From Nocardioides cremeus (lineage in GTDB: Bacteria; Actinomycetota; Actinomycetes; Propionibacteriales; Nocardioidaceae), in the NCBI RefSeq assembly GCF_030518195.1, contig NZ_JAULSC010000003.1, positions 62,001 to 126,000 on the forward strand: 64,000 nt of DNA. The letters run 5' to 3'. The notes under the pieces were generated by a model that had not been told where the DNA came from, made no database searches, and saw only the letters and a list, made by a program, of their open reading frames with translations. Every line of letters starts with the position of its first letter. Position 1 is the stretch's first letter. The position numbers and the translations under genes were made by a program. Below, in pieces: positions 57,906 to 64,000 of this stretch.

Positions 57906-58400
57906 ATGACCACCACCGCACTCGGAGGCACCCCCGTCACGCTCGTGGGTGACCTCCCCGCCATCGGCAGCCCTGCCCCCGACTTCCGTCTCATCGGCAC
58001 CGACCTGACCACCGAGGTCACGCGTCCCACCGACAAGCGCACCGTCCTCAACATCTTCCCCAGCGTCGACACCGGCGTCTGCGCGGCCAGCGTGCGGGCC
58101 TTCAACGAGATGGCCGCCGGCCTGGCCGACACCCAGGTCATCTGCGTCTCGCAGGACCTGCCCTTCGCCCAGGCGCGCTTCTGCGGCGCCGAGGGCATCG
58201 AGTCGGTCGTGGCCGCCTCCACGTTCCGCTCCACCTTCGGCCACGACTACGGCGTCGCGCTGACCGACGGCAAGTTCGAGGGGCTGCTGGCCCGGGCCGT
58301 GGTGGTCATCGACCGCGACGGCACCGTGCTGCACACCGAGCTGGTGCCCGAGATCGCCCAGGAGCCCGACTACGACGCGGTGGCCGCCGCGCTCGCCTGA
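57906..58400 (+). CDS. tpx: thiol peroxidase
   Basis: 164 residues from ATG 57906. Atypical 2-Cys peroxiredoxin motifs are FPSVDTGVCAASVRAFNEMA (peroxidatic Cys near 60) and ICVSQDLPFAQARFCGAEG (resolving Cys near 94), the standard Tpx spacing. It reduces hydrogen peroxide and alkyl peroxides using thioredoxin. A TAGAAC box ends 6 nt before the start. A strong terminator follows. Confidence 0.96.
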   Translation: MTTTALGGTPVTLVGDLPAIGSPAPDFRLIGTDLTTEVTRPTDKRTVLNIFPSVDTGVCAASVRAFNEMAAGLADTQVICVSQDLPFAQARFCGAEGIESVVAASTFRSTFGHDYGVALTDGKFEGLLARAVVVIDRDGTVLHTELVPEIAQEPDYDAVAAALA

Positions 58401-58418
58401 GCCGCACCCCCACGACGT

Positions 58419-58458
58419 ACGACGCCCGCTCCCGCACTGCGGGGGCGGGCGTCGTGCT
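58419..58458 (+). terminator. terminator-like hairpin after tpx
   Basis: ACGACGCCCGC pairs with GCGGGCGTCGT across an inner stem TCCCGCA/TGCGGGG, giving about 17-18 bp with a very short loop. It lies 18 bp past tpx and 34 bp before the convergent transporter stop, so it may serve both. Confidence 0.75.
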
Positions 58459-58492
58459 GTGTCGTGCTGGGTCGTGCTCGCGTCGAGCAGCC

Positions 58493-59692
58493 TCAGGCGT
58501 GGTCCTGCTCGTGGCCCACCGGCTGGTCGGAGTCGCCCTCGGCGCCGGACTCGTCGTCGTCGACCTCGGCCGCGGGGTGGTCGGGCTCGTCCTTGAGCGG
58601 CTCGCCGGTGCGCTCGCGCACCTGGGCGTCGAGGTAGCGCACCACCACGGCCAGCACCGCCACCGCGGGCACGCCGAGGAACGCCCCGGCCACCCCGAAG
58701 AGGGTGGAGCCCAGCACGATGGTGAGGAGCACGACGCCGGCGTGCAGGCGCAGGCTGCGGCCCTGCAGCCACGGCAGCAGCACGTTGCCCTCGAGCTGCT
58801 GGACGCCCAGCACTATCGCCATCACGATCAGCGCGGAGACCCAGCCGTTGGCGACCAGCGCCACCAGCACGGCCAGCGCACCCACCGTGATCGCCCCCAC
58901 GATGGGGGCGAAGGCGGCGATGAAGGTCAGCACCGCCAGCGGCACCGCCAGCGGCACGCCCACGAGCACCAGACCGGTGCCGATGAGCACCGCGTCGATC
59001 AGCCCGACGAGGGCCTGGGTGCGCACGAAGCCGCCCAGCGTCGACCAGGCCCGCGAGCCGACCTCGACCAGGTGCGGGCCGGCGCGGTCCCCGGTGAGCT
59101 GGTGCAGCCAGGGCAGGAAGCGCGGGCCGTCCTTGATGAAGAAGAACGACAGCACCAGGGTCAGGACCAGGGTGATCAGGGCCGAGGTCACCGCTCCGAC
59201 GCCGACCAGCACCCCGGAGGCGATGCTGCTGGCGCTGGACTGCAACCGGTCCTGGGCGGCGGCGACGAAGGTCTCGACCTGGTTCTGGGTGATCTGCAGG
59301 GAGCTCTCGGCGACCAGCCGCTCGATCTCGCCGAGGCCCAACGAGGCGGAGTCGGCCAGCTCGACCGCCTGCTCGCCCACCGAGGGCGCGATGGTCACGC
59401 CCAGGGCGGTGACCAGCCCGAGCCCGACCAGGATCACGACCAGGGCGGCCACGGCCGCCGGCAGCCGCAACCGGCGCTCCAGCCACTGCGCCGGAGGCTG
59501 CAGCACCGTCGTGAGGATCAGCGCCAGCACGACCGGCAGCACGATCGACCAGCCTTTGCCGACGAGCCAGCCCAGGGCGACCGCCCCGAGCGCGACGAGC
59601 AGCCAGCGCACGGTCCAGCGGGCCAGCCAGTCGATGCCGTGGCCGACGACCTCCTCGCGGGACGGGCTGCGGGAGGAGAGTTGGGGGTGCAT
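58493..59692 (-). CDS. AI-2E (PerM) family transporter
   Basis: 399 residues from ATG 59692, with TAGTCT ending 6 nt before it. Eight membrane segments are visible. The family has a large soluble loop (about 95-190) and then LSFFFIKDGPRFLPWLHQL, GFVRTQALVGLIDAVLIG and AFAPIVGAITVGALAVLVAL, all typical blocks. The C-terminal 50 residues are acidic and disordered. Members export small molecules or ions; a signal-molecule role should not be assumed. Confidence 0.88.
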   Translation of the reverse strand: MHPQLSSRSPSREEVVGHGIDWLARWTVRWLLVALGAVALGWLVGKGWSIVLPVVLALILTTVLQPPAQWLERRLRLPAAVAALVVILVGLGLVTALGVTIAPSVGEQAVELADSASLGLGEIERLVAESSLQITQNQVETFVAAAQDRLQSSASSIASGVLVGVGAVTSALITLVLTLVLSFFFIKDGPRFLPWLHQLTGDRAGPHLVEVGSRAWSTLGGFVRTQALVGLIDAVLIGTGLVLVGVPLAVPLAVLTFIAAFAPIVGAITVGALAVLVALVANGWVSALIVMAIVLGVQQLEGNVLLPWLQGRSLRLHAGVVLLTIVLGSTLFGVAGAFLGVPAVAVLAVVVRYLDAQVRERTGEPLKDEPDHPAAEVDDDESGAEGDSDQPVGHEQDHA

Positions 59693-59701
59693 GCCAGCAG
59701 A

Positions 59702-60865
59702 CTAGGTCGTGCGGGCGCGTGCCCTCCGCACGGCCGCGCGCACCGGGAGGCCGGCAGCGAGCGCCGCGGCGCTGGTCACGGCCACGGCACCCGAGAGCAC
59801 CAGCACCGTGCCCAGCCCGGCGTTGGGCACCAGCGCACCGGTCACCGCCGGCGTCACGATCGAGGTGACCGCCCCCACGACGAGCGCGATGGTGAAGGCG
59901 GTGCCGGGCCGTTCGGGCTCGACATGGGCGGTCCAGATGGCCAGCACCGACGAGCCGACCATGAAGCCCGCGCCCAGCACCACCGCGGAGCCGAGCACCA
60001 GCGGCGCGCCGGAGGCGAGCCCGAGCCCGCACAGGGCGGCACCGACCACGCCGAGGCTGGCCGCCCCGACGCCGCCGGGGCCCAGGGCCGCGGTCATCCG
60101 TCCCGTCCAGAAGGCCACCAGGCCGCCGAGCCCGATCAGGGCGAAGACCAGCGCCGGCGCCCAGTCGGCCAGGCCGGCCTCCTCGGCCGCGTCGCTGGCG
60201 TAGGTGAAGTAGACGGTGATCGCCACGAAGTAGGCCACCGTGTAGAGGAGCGGGACCAGCAGCCGAGCCAGGTGCAGGGGAGCGCCCGCATCCTCACGGT
60301 CCGGCGGGGGGAGCGCGGGCACCAGCCGGAGGTTGAGCGTGGCGGCCAGCGCCGCGGCCACGGCGATGCCAGCCCAGGTCAGCCGCCACGAGACGAACGG
60401 CGCCAGCAGACCCAGCGCCCCCAGGCCGACGAGCCCGACGCCGGTGCCGGTGGTGACCACCGCCAGCAGCGTGGGCCGGTGCCGAGGAGCGGCCACGGCC
60501 CGGAGCACGTCGGAGTACGGCGCCCACACCCAGCCCGCCGCGCTGCCGGCCAGCACGGCTCCGGTGGCCAGCACCACGGGGTTCGGCGAGAGCGCCACCA
60601 TGGTGCAGCCCAGCGCGCCGCAGGCTCCGCCGACCGACGTGGGGGCGCGGGGTCCGCGCCGGGCCACGAGCACGGGGACGCCGAGCAGGCCGATGAGGTA
60701 GCCGACGAAGGTGGCGCTGGCCACCAGCCCCGACAGCTGCTCGGACAGGTCGAACTCGGCCTGCATGTCGGGCAGGGTCAGGCCGTAGGCGTAGCGCGCC
60801 ATGCCGAACGCCACCCCGACCACTGCTGCGCCCCCGGCCGCGGCGCGCACCTCGTGCTTCTCCAT
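59702..60865 (-). CDS. YbfB/YjiJ-type MFS transporter
   Basis: 387 residues from ATG 60865. Twelve membrane segments are present. The N-terminus GVAFGMARYAYGLTLPDMQAEF (two parts: GVAFGMARYAYGLTLP, DMQAEF) is characteristic of the YbfB/YjiJ group. ASATFVGYLIGLLGVPVLVARRGPR holds the loop 2-3 motif of MFS. The substrate is unknown. Nine bp separate its stop from the start of the downstream AI-2E gene on the same strand. Confidence 0.85.
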   Translation of the reverse strand: MEKHEVRAAAGGAAVVGVAFGMARYAYGLTLPDMQAEFDLSEQLSGLVASATFVGYLIGLLGVPVLVARRGPRAPTSVGGACGALGCTMVALSPNPVVLATGAVLAGSAAGWVWAPYSDVLRAVAAPRHRPTLLAVVTTGTGVGLVGLGALGLLAPFVSWRLTWAGIAVAAALAATLNLRLVPALPPPDREDAGAPLHLARLLVPLLYTVAYFVAITVYFTYASDAAEEAGLADWAPALVFALIGLGGLVAFWTGRMTAALGPGGVGAASLGVVGAALCGLGLASGAPLVLGSAVVLGAGFMVGSSVLAIWTAHVEPERPGTAFTIALVVGAVTSIVTPAVTGALVPNAGLGTVLVLSGAVAVTSAAALAAGLPVRAAVRRARARTT

Positions 60866-60950
60866 GCGGCTGGGCTACCCGTCCACGGCTCCGCCCACAC
60901 GCGCACAGGGGTGAGGCGCCGGCCCTGCCGCGCCGGGGGAGACTCGGGAT

Positions 60951-61748
60951 ATGACGACGATCATGGTGACCGGGGCGACCGACGGACTCGGGCTGGCGGC
61001 CGCCCAGCGGCTCGCGGGGCAGGGCCACCGGCTCGTCCTGCACGGACGCGACGAGGCCCGGCTCGACCGGGCCGCGGCCGCGGTCGCGGACGTGCGCGAC
61101 GACGCGGTCGCCGGGACCGTCCACGCCGACCTCTCCGACCTCGACGACGTCGGGCGGCTGGCCGACGCCGCGGCCGGGCTGGGGCTCGACGTGCTGGTCA
61201 ACAACGCCGGCGTCCTGCGCACCGGTCACGCCCCGGCCGACGGGCTCGACGTCAGGTTCGTCGTCAACACGATCGCGCCGTACCTGCTCACCCGCCGCCT
61301 CCTGGGCTCGCTGCCCGACCACGGACGCGTCGTGAACCTCTCCTCGGCGGCCCAGGCGCCGGTCGACCTCGACGCGCTCGCTGGGCGGGCGCGCCTGGAC
61401 GACGACATGGCGGCGTACGCCCAGAGCAAGCTGGCGCTGACGATGTGGTCGCGGCACGTCGCCGACGAGATCGGCCCCGACGGTCCGGCCGTGATCGCGC
61501 TGAACCCCGGCTCGCTGCTCGCGACCAAGATGGTCAAGGAGGGCTTCGGCATCGCCGGGCACGACATCGCCGTCGGTGCCGACGTCATCGCCCGGGCAGC
61601 CGTCGGCGACGACTTCGCGGGGGCGACGGGCCGCTACTACGACAACGACGCGAAGCGGTTCGCCCCGCCCCACGCCGACGCCGCGGACGCGACCCGGAAC
61701 GCCGCGCTCGTGCAGGTCCTCGACGACCTGCTCGCGCGCCTGGGCTGA
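60951..61748 (+). CDS. short-chain dehydrogenase/reductase (SDR) family oxidoreductase
   Basis: 265 residues from ATG 60951. The NAD(P) site is VTGATDGLGLAAAQRLA, followed by NNAG (LVNNAGVLRTG), the catalytic Ser in VVNLSSAAQAP and the YxxxK motif in YAQSKLAL. All four catalytic residues of classical SDRs are in place. It resembles retinol-dehydrogenase-like or WW-oxidoreductase-like SDRs. The substrate cannot be told. It lies just before the interrupted DNA-repair gene. Confidence 0.9.
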   Translation: MTTIMVTGATDGLGLAAAQRLAGQGHRLVLHGRDEARLDRAAAAVADVRDDAVAGTVHADLSDLDDVGRLADAAAGLGLDVLVNNAGVLRTGHAPADGLDVRFVVNTIAPYLLTRRLLGSLPDHGRVVNLSSAAQAPVDLDALAGRARLDDDMAAYAQSKLALTMWSRHVADEIGPDGPAVIALNPGSLLATKMVKEGFGIAGHDIAVGADVIARAAVGDDFAGATGRYYDNDAKRFAPPHADAADATRNAALVQVLDDLLARLG

Positions 61749-61782
61749 GGCCGGACCGACGAGGGTGGTGGAGGATGGGCGC

Positions 61783-61881
61783 ATGGCCATCCACATCACC
61801 GGCGACGACGCCGCCGACCAGGTGCTCACCGACGACCCGTTCGCGCTGCTCGTGGGCATGATGCTCGACCAGCACATCTGA
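61783..61881 (+). pseudogene. HhH-GPD base-excision repair protein, N-terminal fragment cut by element insertion
   Basis: 32 codons from ATG 61783 read IHITGDDAADQVLTDDPFAL and LVGMMLDQHI, the conserved N-terminus of the actinobacterial HhH-GPD-type glycosylase family (normally about 190 residues, continuing MLDQ..PME.AF). The match stops abruptly at a TGA directly after the CACATC codons. Sequence then changes to that of an integrated element. The missing part should lie at the far end of the element, outside the window. Confidence 0.75.
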
Positions 61882-61911
61882 ATACGAACACTAGTGACGT
61901 AGGCTCGCGCC
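61870..61911. other. candidate left attachment junction of an integrated element
   Basis: Chromosomal HhH-GPD coding sequence ends near 61878. The following TGAATACGAACACTAG is AT-richer than the surroundings. A serine recombinase gene starts 34 bp on, the usual position beside an att site. TAGGCT (61900-61905) ends 6 nt before that start. The exact core cannot be set without the other end. Confidence 0.55.
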
Positions 61912-62318
61912 ATGGTTCGCGCGAGACATGCTGACAGGCTGAAGCGGGGCGCAGAGGCAGCTCTCCACGAAGCCGAGGAGGCTAGAAGCGGCCCGGCGGT
62001 CGTCGACGTCGGGGCGTACGAGCGAATCTCTGATGACCAGGAAGATGCCGAGACGGGTGACCGGGGGGCTGGCGTTGAGCGCCAGCGTGAGGCGATCGAG
62101 CACCTATGTGCCTCGGTGAGCCACGAACGGCAGACCTGGCGGATCAAGATGCACCGCGTCGACAACGACATCTCGGCGTTCAAGGACGTGGTGCGGCCTG
62201 ACTTCGAGCGGCTCTTGGCGGATCTTGAGGACGGTGTGATCGACGGGATCGTCGTCTACGACCTCGATCGGCTAGCTCGCCGCCCGCGAGACCTGGAGCG
62301 CGTGATCGACATCTGGCC
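61912..62318 (+). pseudogene. serine recombinase, N-terminal catalytic fragment
   Basis: From ATG 61912 about 130-135 residues match the resolvase/integrase catalytic domain: GAYERISDDQEDA with the nucleophile Ser, GVERQREAIEHLC, DNDISAFKDVVRPDFERLL and DGIVVYDLDRLARRPRDLERVIDI. This spacing is of large serine integrases. At about 62310 the match stops and the frame goes on as unrelated sequence. The recombinase and zinc-ribbon domains are missing, so it cannot act as an integrase alone. Confidence 0.75.
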
Positions 62319-62465
62319 CTGGCCGGCATCAGCCAGCTCGACGAGGTCGGCCGCCTGGCCGTCCAAGCGCACAGGGCACTCGAGAAGCTCATCGCCCTGG
62401 GGCGCGACACGCAGGAGAAGGTCCGCGCAACCCTCACCGAGGGCATCACCCTGCTGCACCCGTGA
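62319..62465 (+). pseudogene. 48-codon C-terminal fragment of unknown gene
   Basis: In a frame different from the recombinase, LAGISQLDEVGRLAVQAHRA and LEKLIALGRDTQEKV lead to a stop at 62463 just before a strong terminator. The reading is helical and has native codon bias but no own start. It looks like the end of a gene whose front was removed by the same deletion that cut the recombinase. Confidence 0.5.
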
Positions 62466-62467
62466 AC

Positions 62468-62506
62468 AAGATGGGGAGGAGAGCATTCCGCTCTCCTCCC
62501 CATCTT
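62468..62506. terminator. strong hairpin terminator
   Basis: AAGATGGGGAGGAGAGC, loop ATTCC, then the perfect 17-bp complement ending CATCTT. It follows the fragment above directly, and it is 35 bp past the stop of the minus-strand HTH gene, so it may end both. Confidence 0.85.
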
Positions 62507-62540
62507 CGCGCGCGGAGATGGGGACAACCGCGAGCTCCTG

Positions 62541-62939
62541 TCACTGTGGACGGGCGCGCTCGACCCGCAGCAGCGTGCGGCCACCGCGCGTCATGACGAC
62601 CCAGCCGGGGGACCGGCGGCGACGTGCGTCAAAGGCCGGACGCTCGGCGGCCACCTCCGGCTCGGGCGGAGCGGCGGTATCTGCCTCCTGTTCGGGTCGC
62701 ATCGCCTCGGCGTAGCGCTTCTGGGCTGCCTGCTTGGAGATGCCAAGCCCGTCGCCAATGAGGCTCCACGGCACCTGGGACGCGCGCGCCTCACGGACCG
62801 CCCGGACCTCAAGGTCGACGAGAAGGCTCCTCAGCTCGGTCGCTGCTGCGAGTCTGGCGAGTGGGTCGCCGTCACCCTCGATCCGGGCCGCCAAGGCCGT
62901 CAACGTGGGTGGTGCGGCGTCATCCATGGTTGTCGTCAT
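62541..62939 (-). CDS. small helix-turn-helix protein on the integrated element
   Basis: 132 residues from ATG 62939. A helical N-terminal part (ALAARIEGDGDPLARLAAATELRSLL; written as ALAARIEGDGDPL, ARLAAATELRSLL) is followed by an HTH, PWSLIGDGLGISKQAAQKRY, in which SKQAAQKRY is the probable recognition helix. A basic C-terminal tail follows. Related small proteins are common in actinobacteria and phages and may be regulators. It is divergent from the AAA gene and could control it. Confidence 0.7.
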   Translation of the reverse strand: MTTTMDDAAPPTLTALAARIEGDGDPLARLAAATELRSLLVDLEVRAVREARASQVPWSLIGDGLGISKQAAQKRYAEAMRPEQEADTAAPPEPEVAAERPAFDARRRRSPGWVVMTRGGRTLLRVERARPQ

Positions 62940-63154
62940 TACCGCCACCGTGCGGGAGTGTGGCCTCGCGTCAATGGGCTCGGAATGCCGCCGACGTCGT
63001 CGAGCATGGCAGCGCCGGTGAGCGGCCAGCCCCGTCGAGTTCGGCCGTAGCCAACCTCGACTGTCGAGGCAGAGGGCGCGCCTCGCGGGCCTCCTGGCTG
63101 TGGGTGACCGCAGCTCGCAGACCCGGTCGGACCGGGCGGCAGGATGCGCTCGGT

Positions 63155-63211
63155 AGCATGCGATTGCGCCGGCATGCTCGGGATACAGGGGCCCGCCGGA
63201 TACGAGGGGAG
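63155..63211 (+). promoter_or_regulatory. promoter, inverted repeat and ribosome site of the AAA/OLD-like gene
   Basis: TAGCAT (63154-63159) could be a -10 box. AGCATGC (63155-63161) and GCATGCT (63172-63178) form a perfect 7-bp inverted repeat over it. CCCGGTC-G-GACCGGG lies at 63122-63136. GAGGGGAG ends 8 nt before the ATG. The rest of the 280-bp gap (62940-63218) holds no gene I can support. Confidence 0.5.
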
Positions 63212-63218
63212 CCCGTTC

Positions 63219-64000
63219 ATGTACCTGAGCCGCGTTCGCGTCCGCGGTCTTCGCGGAGCCGTAGATGGTCCGCTGGAGGTCCGCCTGCCCGGGCGGTTCG
63301 CTGTCATCGCCGGAGCCAATGGTGGGGGCAAGACCACTCTCACGGACGCGATCTACCTCAGCCACGGGAAGCGCTTCCCGCACCTACCGAGACATTCCGC
63401 CGCAGCCCTCGGGCCCGGCGACCGTGACATCGAGGTGGAGTACCGCTTCGACGACGATGTGGCCACCGAGGGGCCGCTCGGTCGTCAACTGCAGGCGCAA
63501 GGCGGGAGAAGCGCGCCCGGGACCGTTGCGGCCGAGTGGGCGAGGACCCTCCATCGGGACCTGGGCGCGATCCGTACGAAGTCCATAGATGGTCGGTCCA
63601 GCGATGTAGAGCAGCGAACCCTCCTGGTGCACCTTCCCGCCTGGCGGAACCCGCTCGACGAGCTCGCCCGCCGCGAAACCCGCGTCCTTGTCGAACTGCT
63701 GCGCGCGCAGCAGCAGAACCTTGGTCGCGGCCGCGACCTGTCTCGACTGCGTGGGAGAGCCTCGGGCCTGCTGGAGTCACTGGCCACGGACGACCTGCTG
63801 GTGGGGCTCGAGGAGAGGGTCAGCGAGCAGTTGCGCGCGCTGTCGGCGGGCGTATCCCGCAACTGGCCCTACATCCGGGGCCAGGTCGTTGACGACCGCT
63901 ACCTGGCACGGGTGCTCGAGCTGATGCTCGCCACCACCGAAGGGCGAGCGGAAGCGCTCCCGCTTGAGGTGGTTGGGCTCGGCTACGTCAACCTCCTGCA
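63219..64000 (+). CDS. AAA-family ATPase, OLD/RecF-like (3' partial, runs off the window)
   Basis: It is open from ATG 63219 to the window edge, at least 260 residues. MYLSRVRVRGLRG with FAVIAGANGGGKTTLTDAIYL is the N-terminal strand and Walker A (Lys38) of SMC/RecF/OLD-type ATPases. Then come a polar region RDIEVEYRFDDDVATEG, a helical stretch rich in Arg/Leu, and LEVVGLGYVNLL, which resembles the signature segment before the second half of OLD-type ATPases. These are often nucleases with a C-terminal Toprim domain in phage defence. The diagnostic C-terminus is outside the window. Position on an integrated element supports cargo or defence. Confidence 0.7.
   Translation, partial: MYLSRVRVRGLRGAVDGPLEVRLPGRFAVIAGANGGGKTTLTDAIYLSHGKRFPHLPRHSAAALGPGDRDIEVEYRFDDDVATEGPLGRQLQAQGGRSAPGTVAAEWARTLHRDLGAIRTKSIDGRSSDVEQRTLLVHLPAWRNPLDELARRETRVLVELLRAQQQNLGRGRDLSRLRGRASGLLESLATDDLLVGLEERVSEQLRALSAGVSRNWPYIRGQVVDDRYLARVLELMLATTEGRAEALPLEVVGLGYVNLL

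Noticed and set aside
61870..61920. A tRNA gene as integration target
   Set aside because: No tRNA-like cloverleaf is seen near the junction; the interrupted sequence is protein-coding.

Overview
The window is 64 kb of very GC-rich actinobacterial chromosome. Gene content points to a Nocardioidaceae-like organism: PolA with a decayed proofreading domain, CmtR-type metal sensor, DUF4192, DUF2613, DUF3068, AftD-type arabinofuranosyltransferase, LpqI-type NagZ and an HrdB/SigB-like sigma factor. Third codon positions are almost all G or C, GTG starts are common, and adjacent genes often share ATGA or GTGA. At least thirteen genes have a TANNNT box ending 6-7 nt before the start codon, the signature of leaderless transcription. 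The genus assignment is inference; no rRNA is present.

Layout. 1-4066 is a branched-chain amino acid ABC transporter operon (livH-M-G-F, livH cut by the window edge). Its lipoprotein binding protein (livJ, 9436-10797) faces it from the other side of a 5.1 kb transposon (4261-9395). The transposon has 23-bp perfect terminal inverted repeats and a 6-bp target duplication, and it sits exactly in the loop of what was a long hairpin between the convergent livF and livJ. It carries a large DDE-like transposase with three C-H-C-H finger repeats, a DEDDh exonuclease translationally coupled to it, and a cadmium passenger pair (cmtR, cadD). This transposase-exonuclease unit is my leading candidate for an undescribed system.

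10.9-15.6 kb is housekeeping: a DUF554 membrane protein, an acetyltransferase, a thioesterase and polA. 15.7-29.2 kb is a cell-envelope glycan locus: flippase, two GT-C-like membrane proteins, DUF2613, a GT4 glycosyltransferase, a methyltransferase coupled to a 1401-residue AftD-like arabinofuranosyltransferase, an acyltransferase and a DUF3068 protein. The set resembles the mycobacterial Rv0224c-Rv0236c region involved in arabinan/lipoarabinomannan synthesis. 29.2-36.8 kb holds a methyltransferase, a protein of exact ten-residue repeats, a phosphotransferase, a secreted thrombospondin-type-3 repeat protein with an internal 260-bp duplication, rpsA, and a 55-residue membrane protein.

36.8-45.2 kb is more accessory: a GlxA/FtrA-type AraC regulator with two matching palindromes, a broken SLC13 transporter, an acyl-CoA ligase, a broken HNH/DUF222 gene, an IS481 transposase remnant, an EamA exporter and two tandem SRPBCC genes. 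45.3-61.7 kb returns to core functions: coaE, a NagZ lipoprotein, a sigma factor, oligopeptidase B, pxpABC (5-oxoprolinase), dinB, a glutamate-cysteine-ligase-like enzyme, a Usp protein, tpx, an AI-2E exporter, an MFS transporter and an SDR.

From about 61.88 kb an integrated element begins. It splits a HhH-GPD DNA-repair gene after 32 codons and brings a truncated serine recombinase, an HTH protein and the start of an AAA/OLD-like ATPase that runs off the window, a typical defence or cargo layout. No rRNA, tRNA or CRISPR array was seen.
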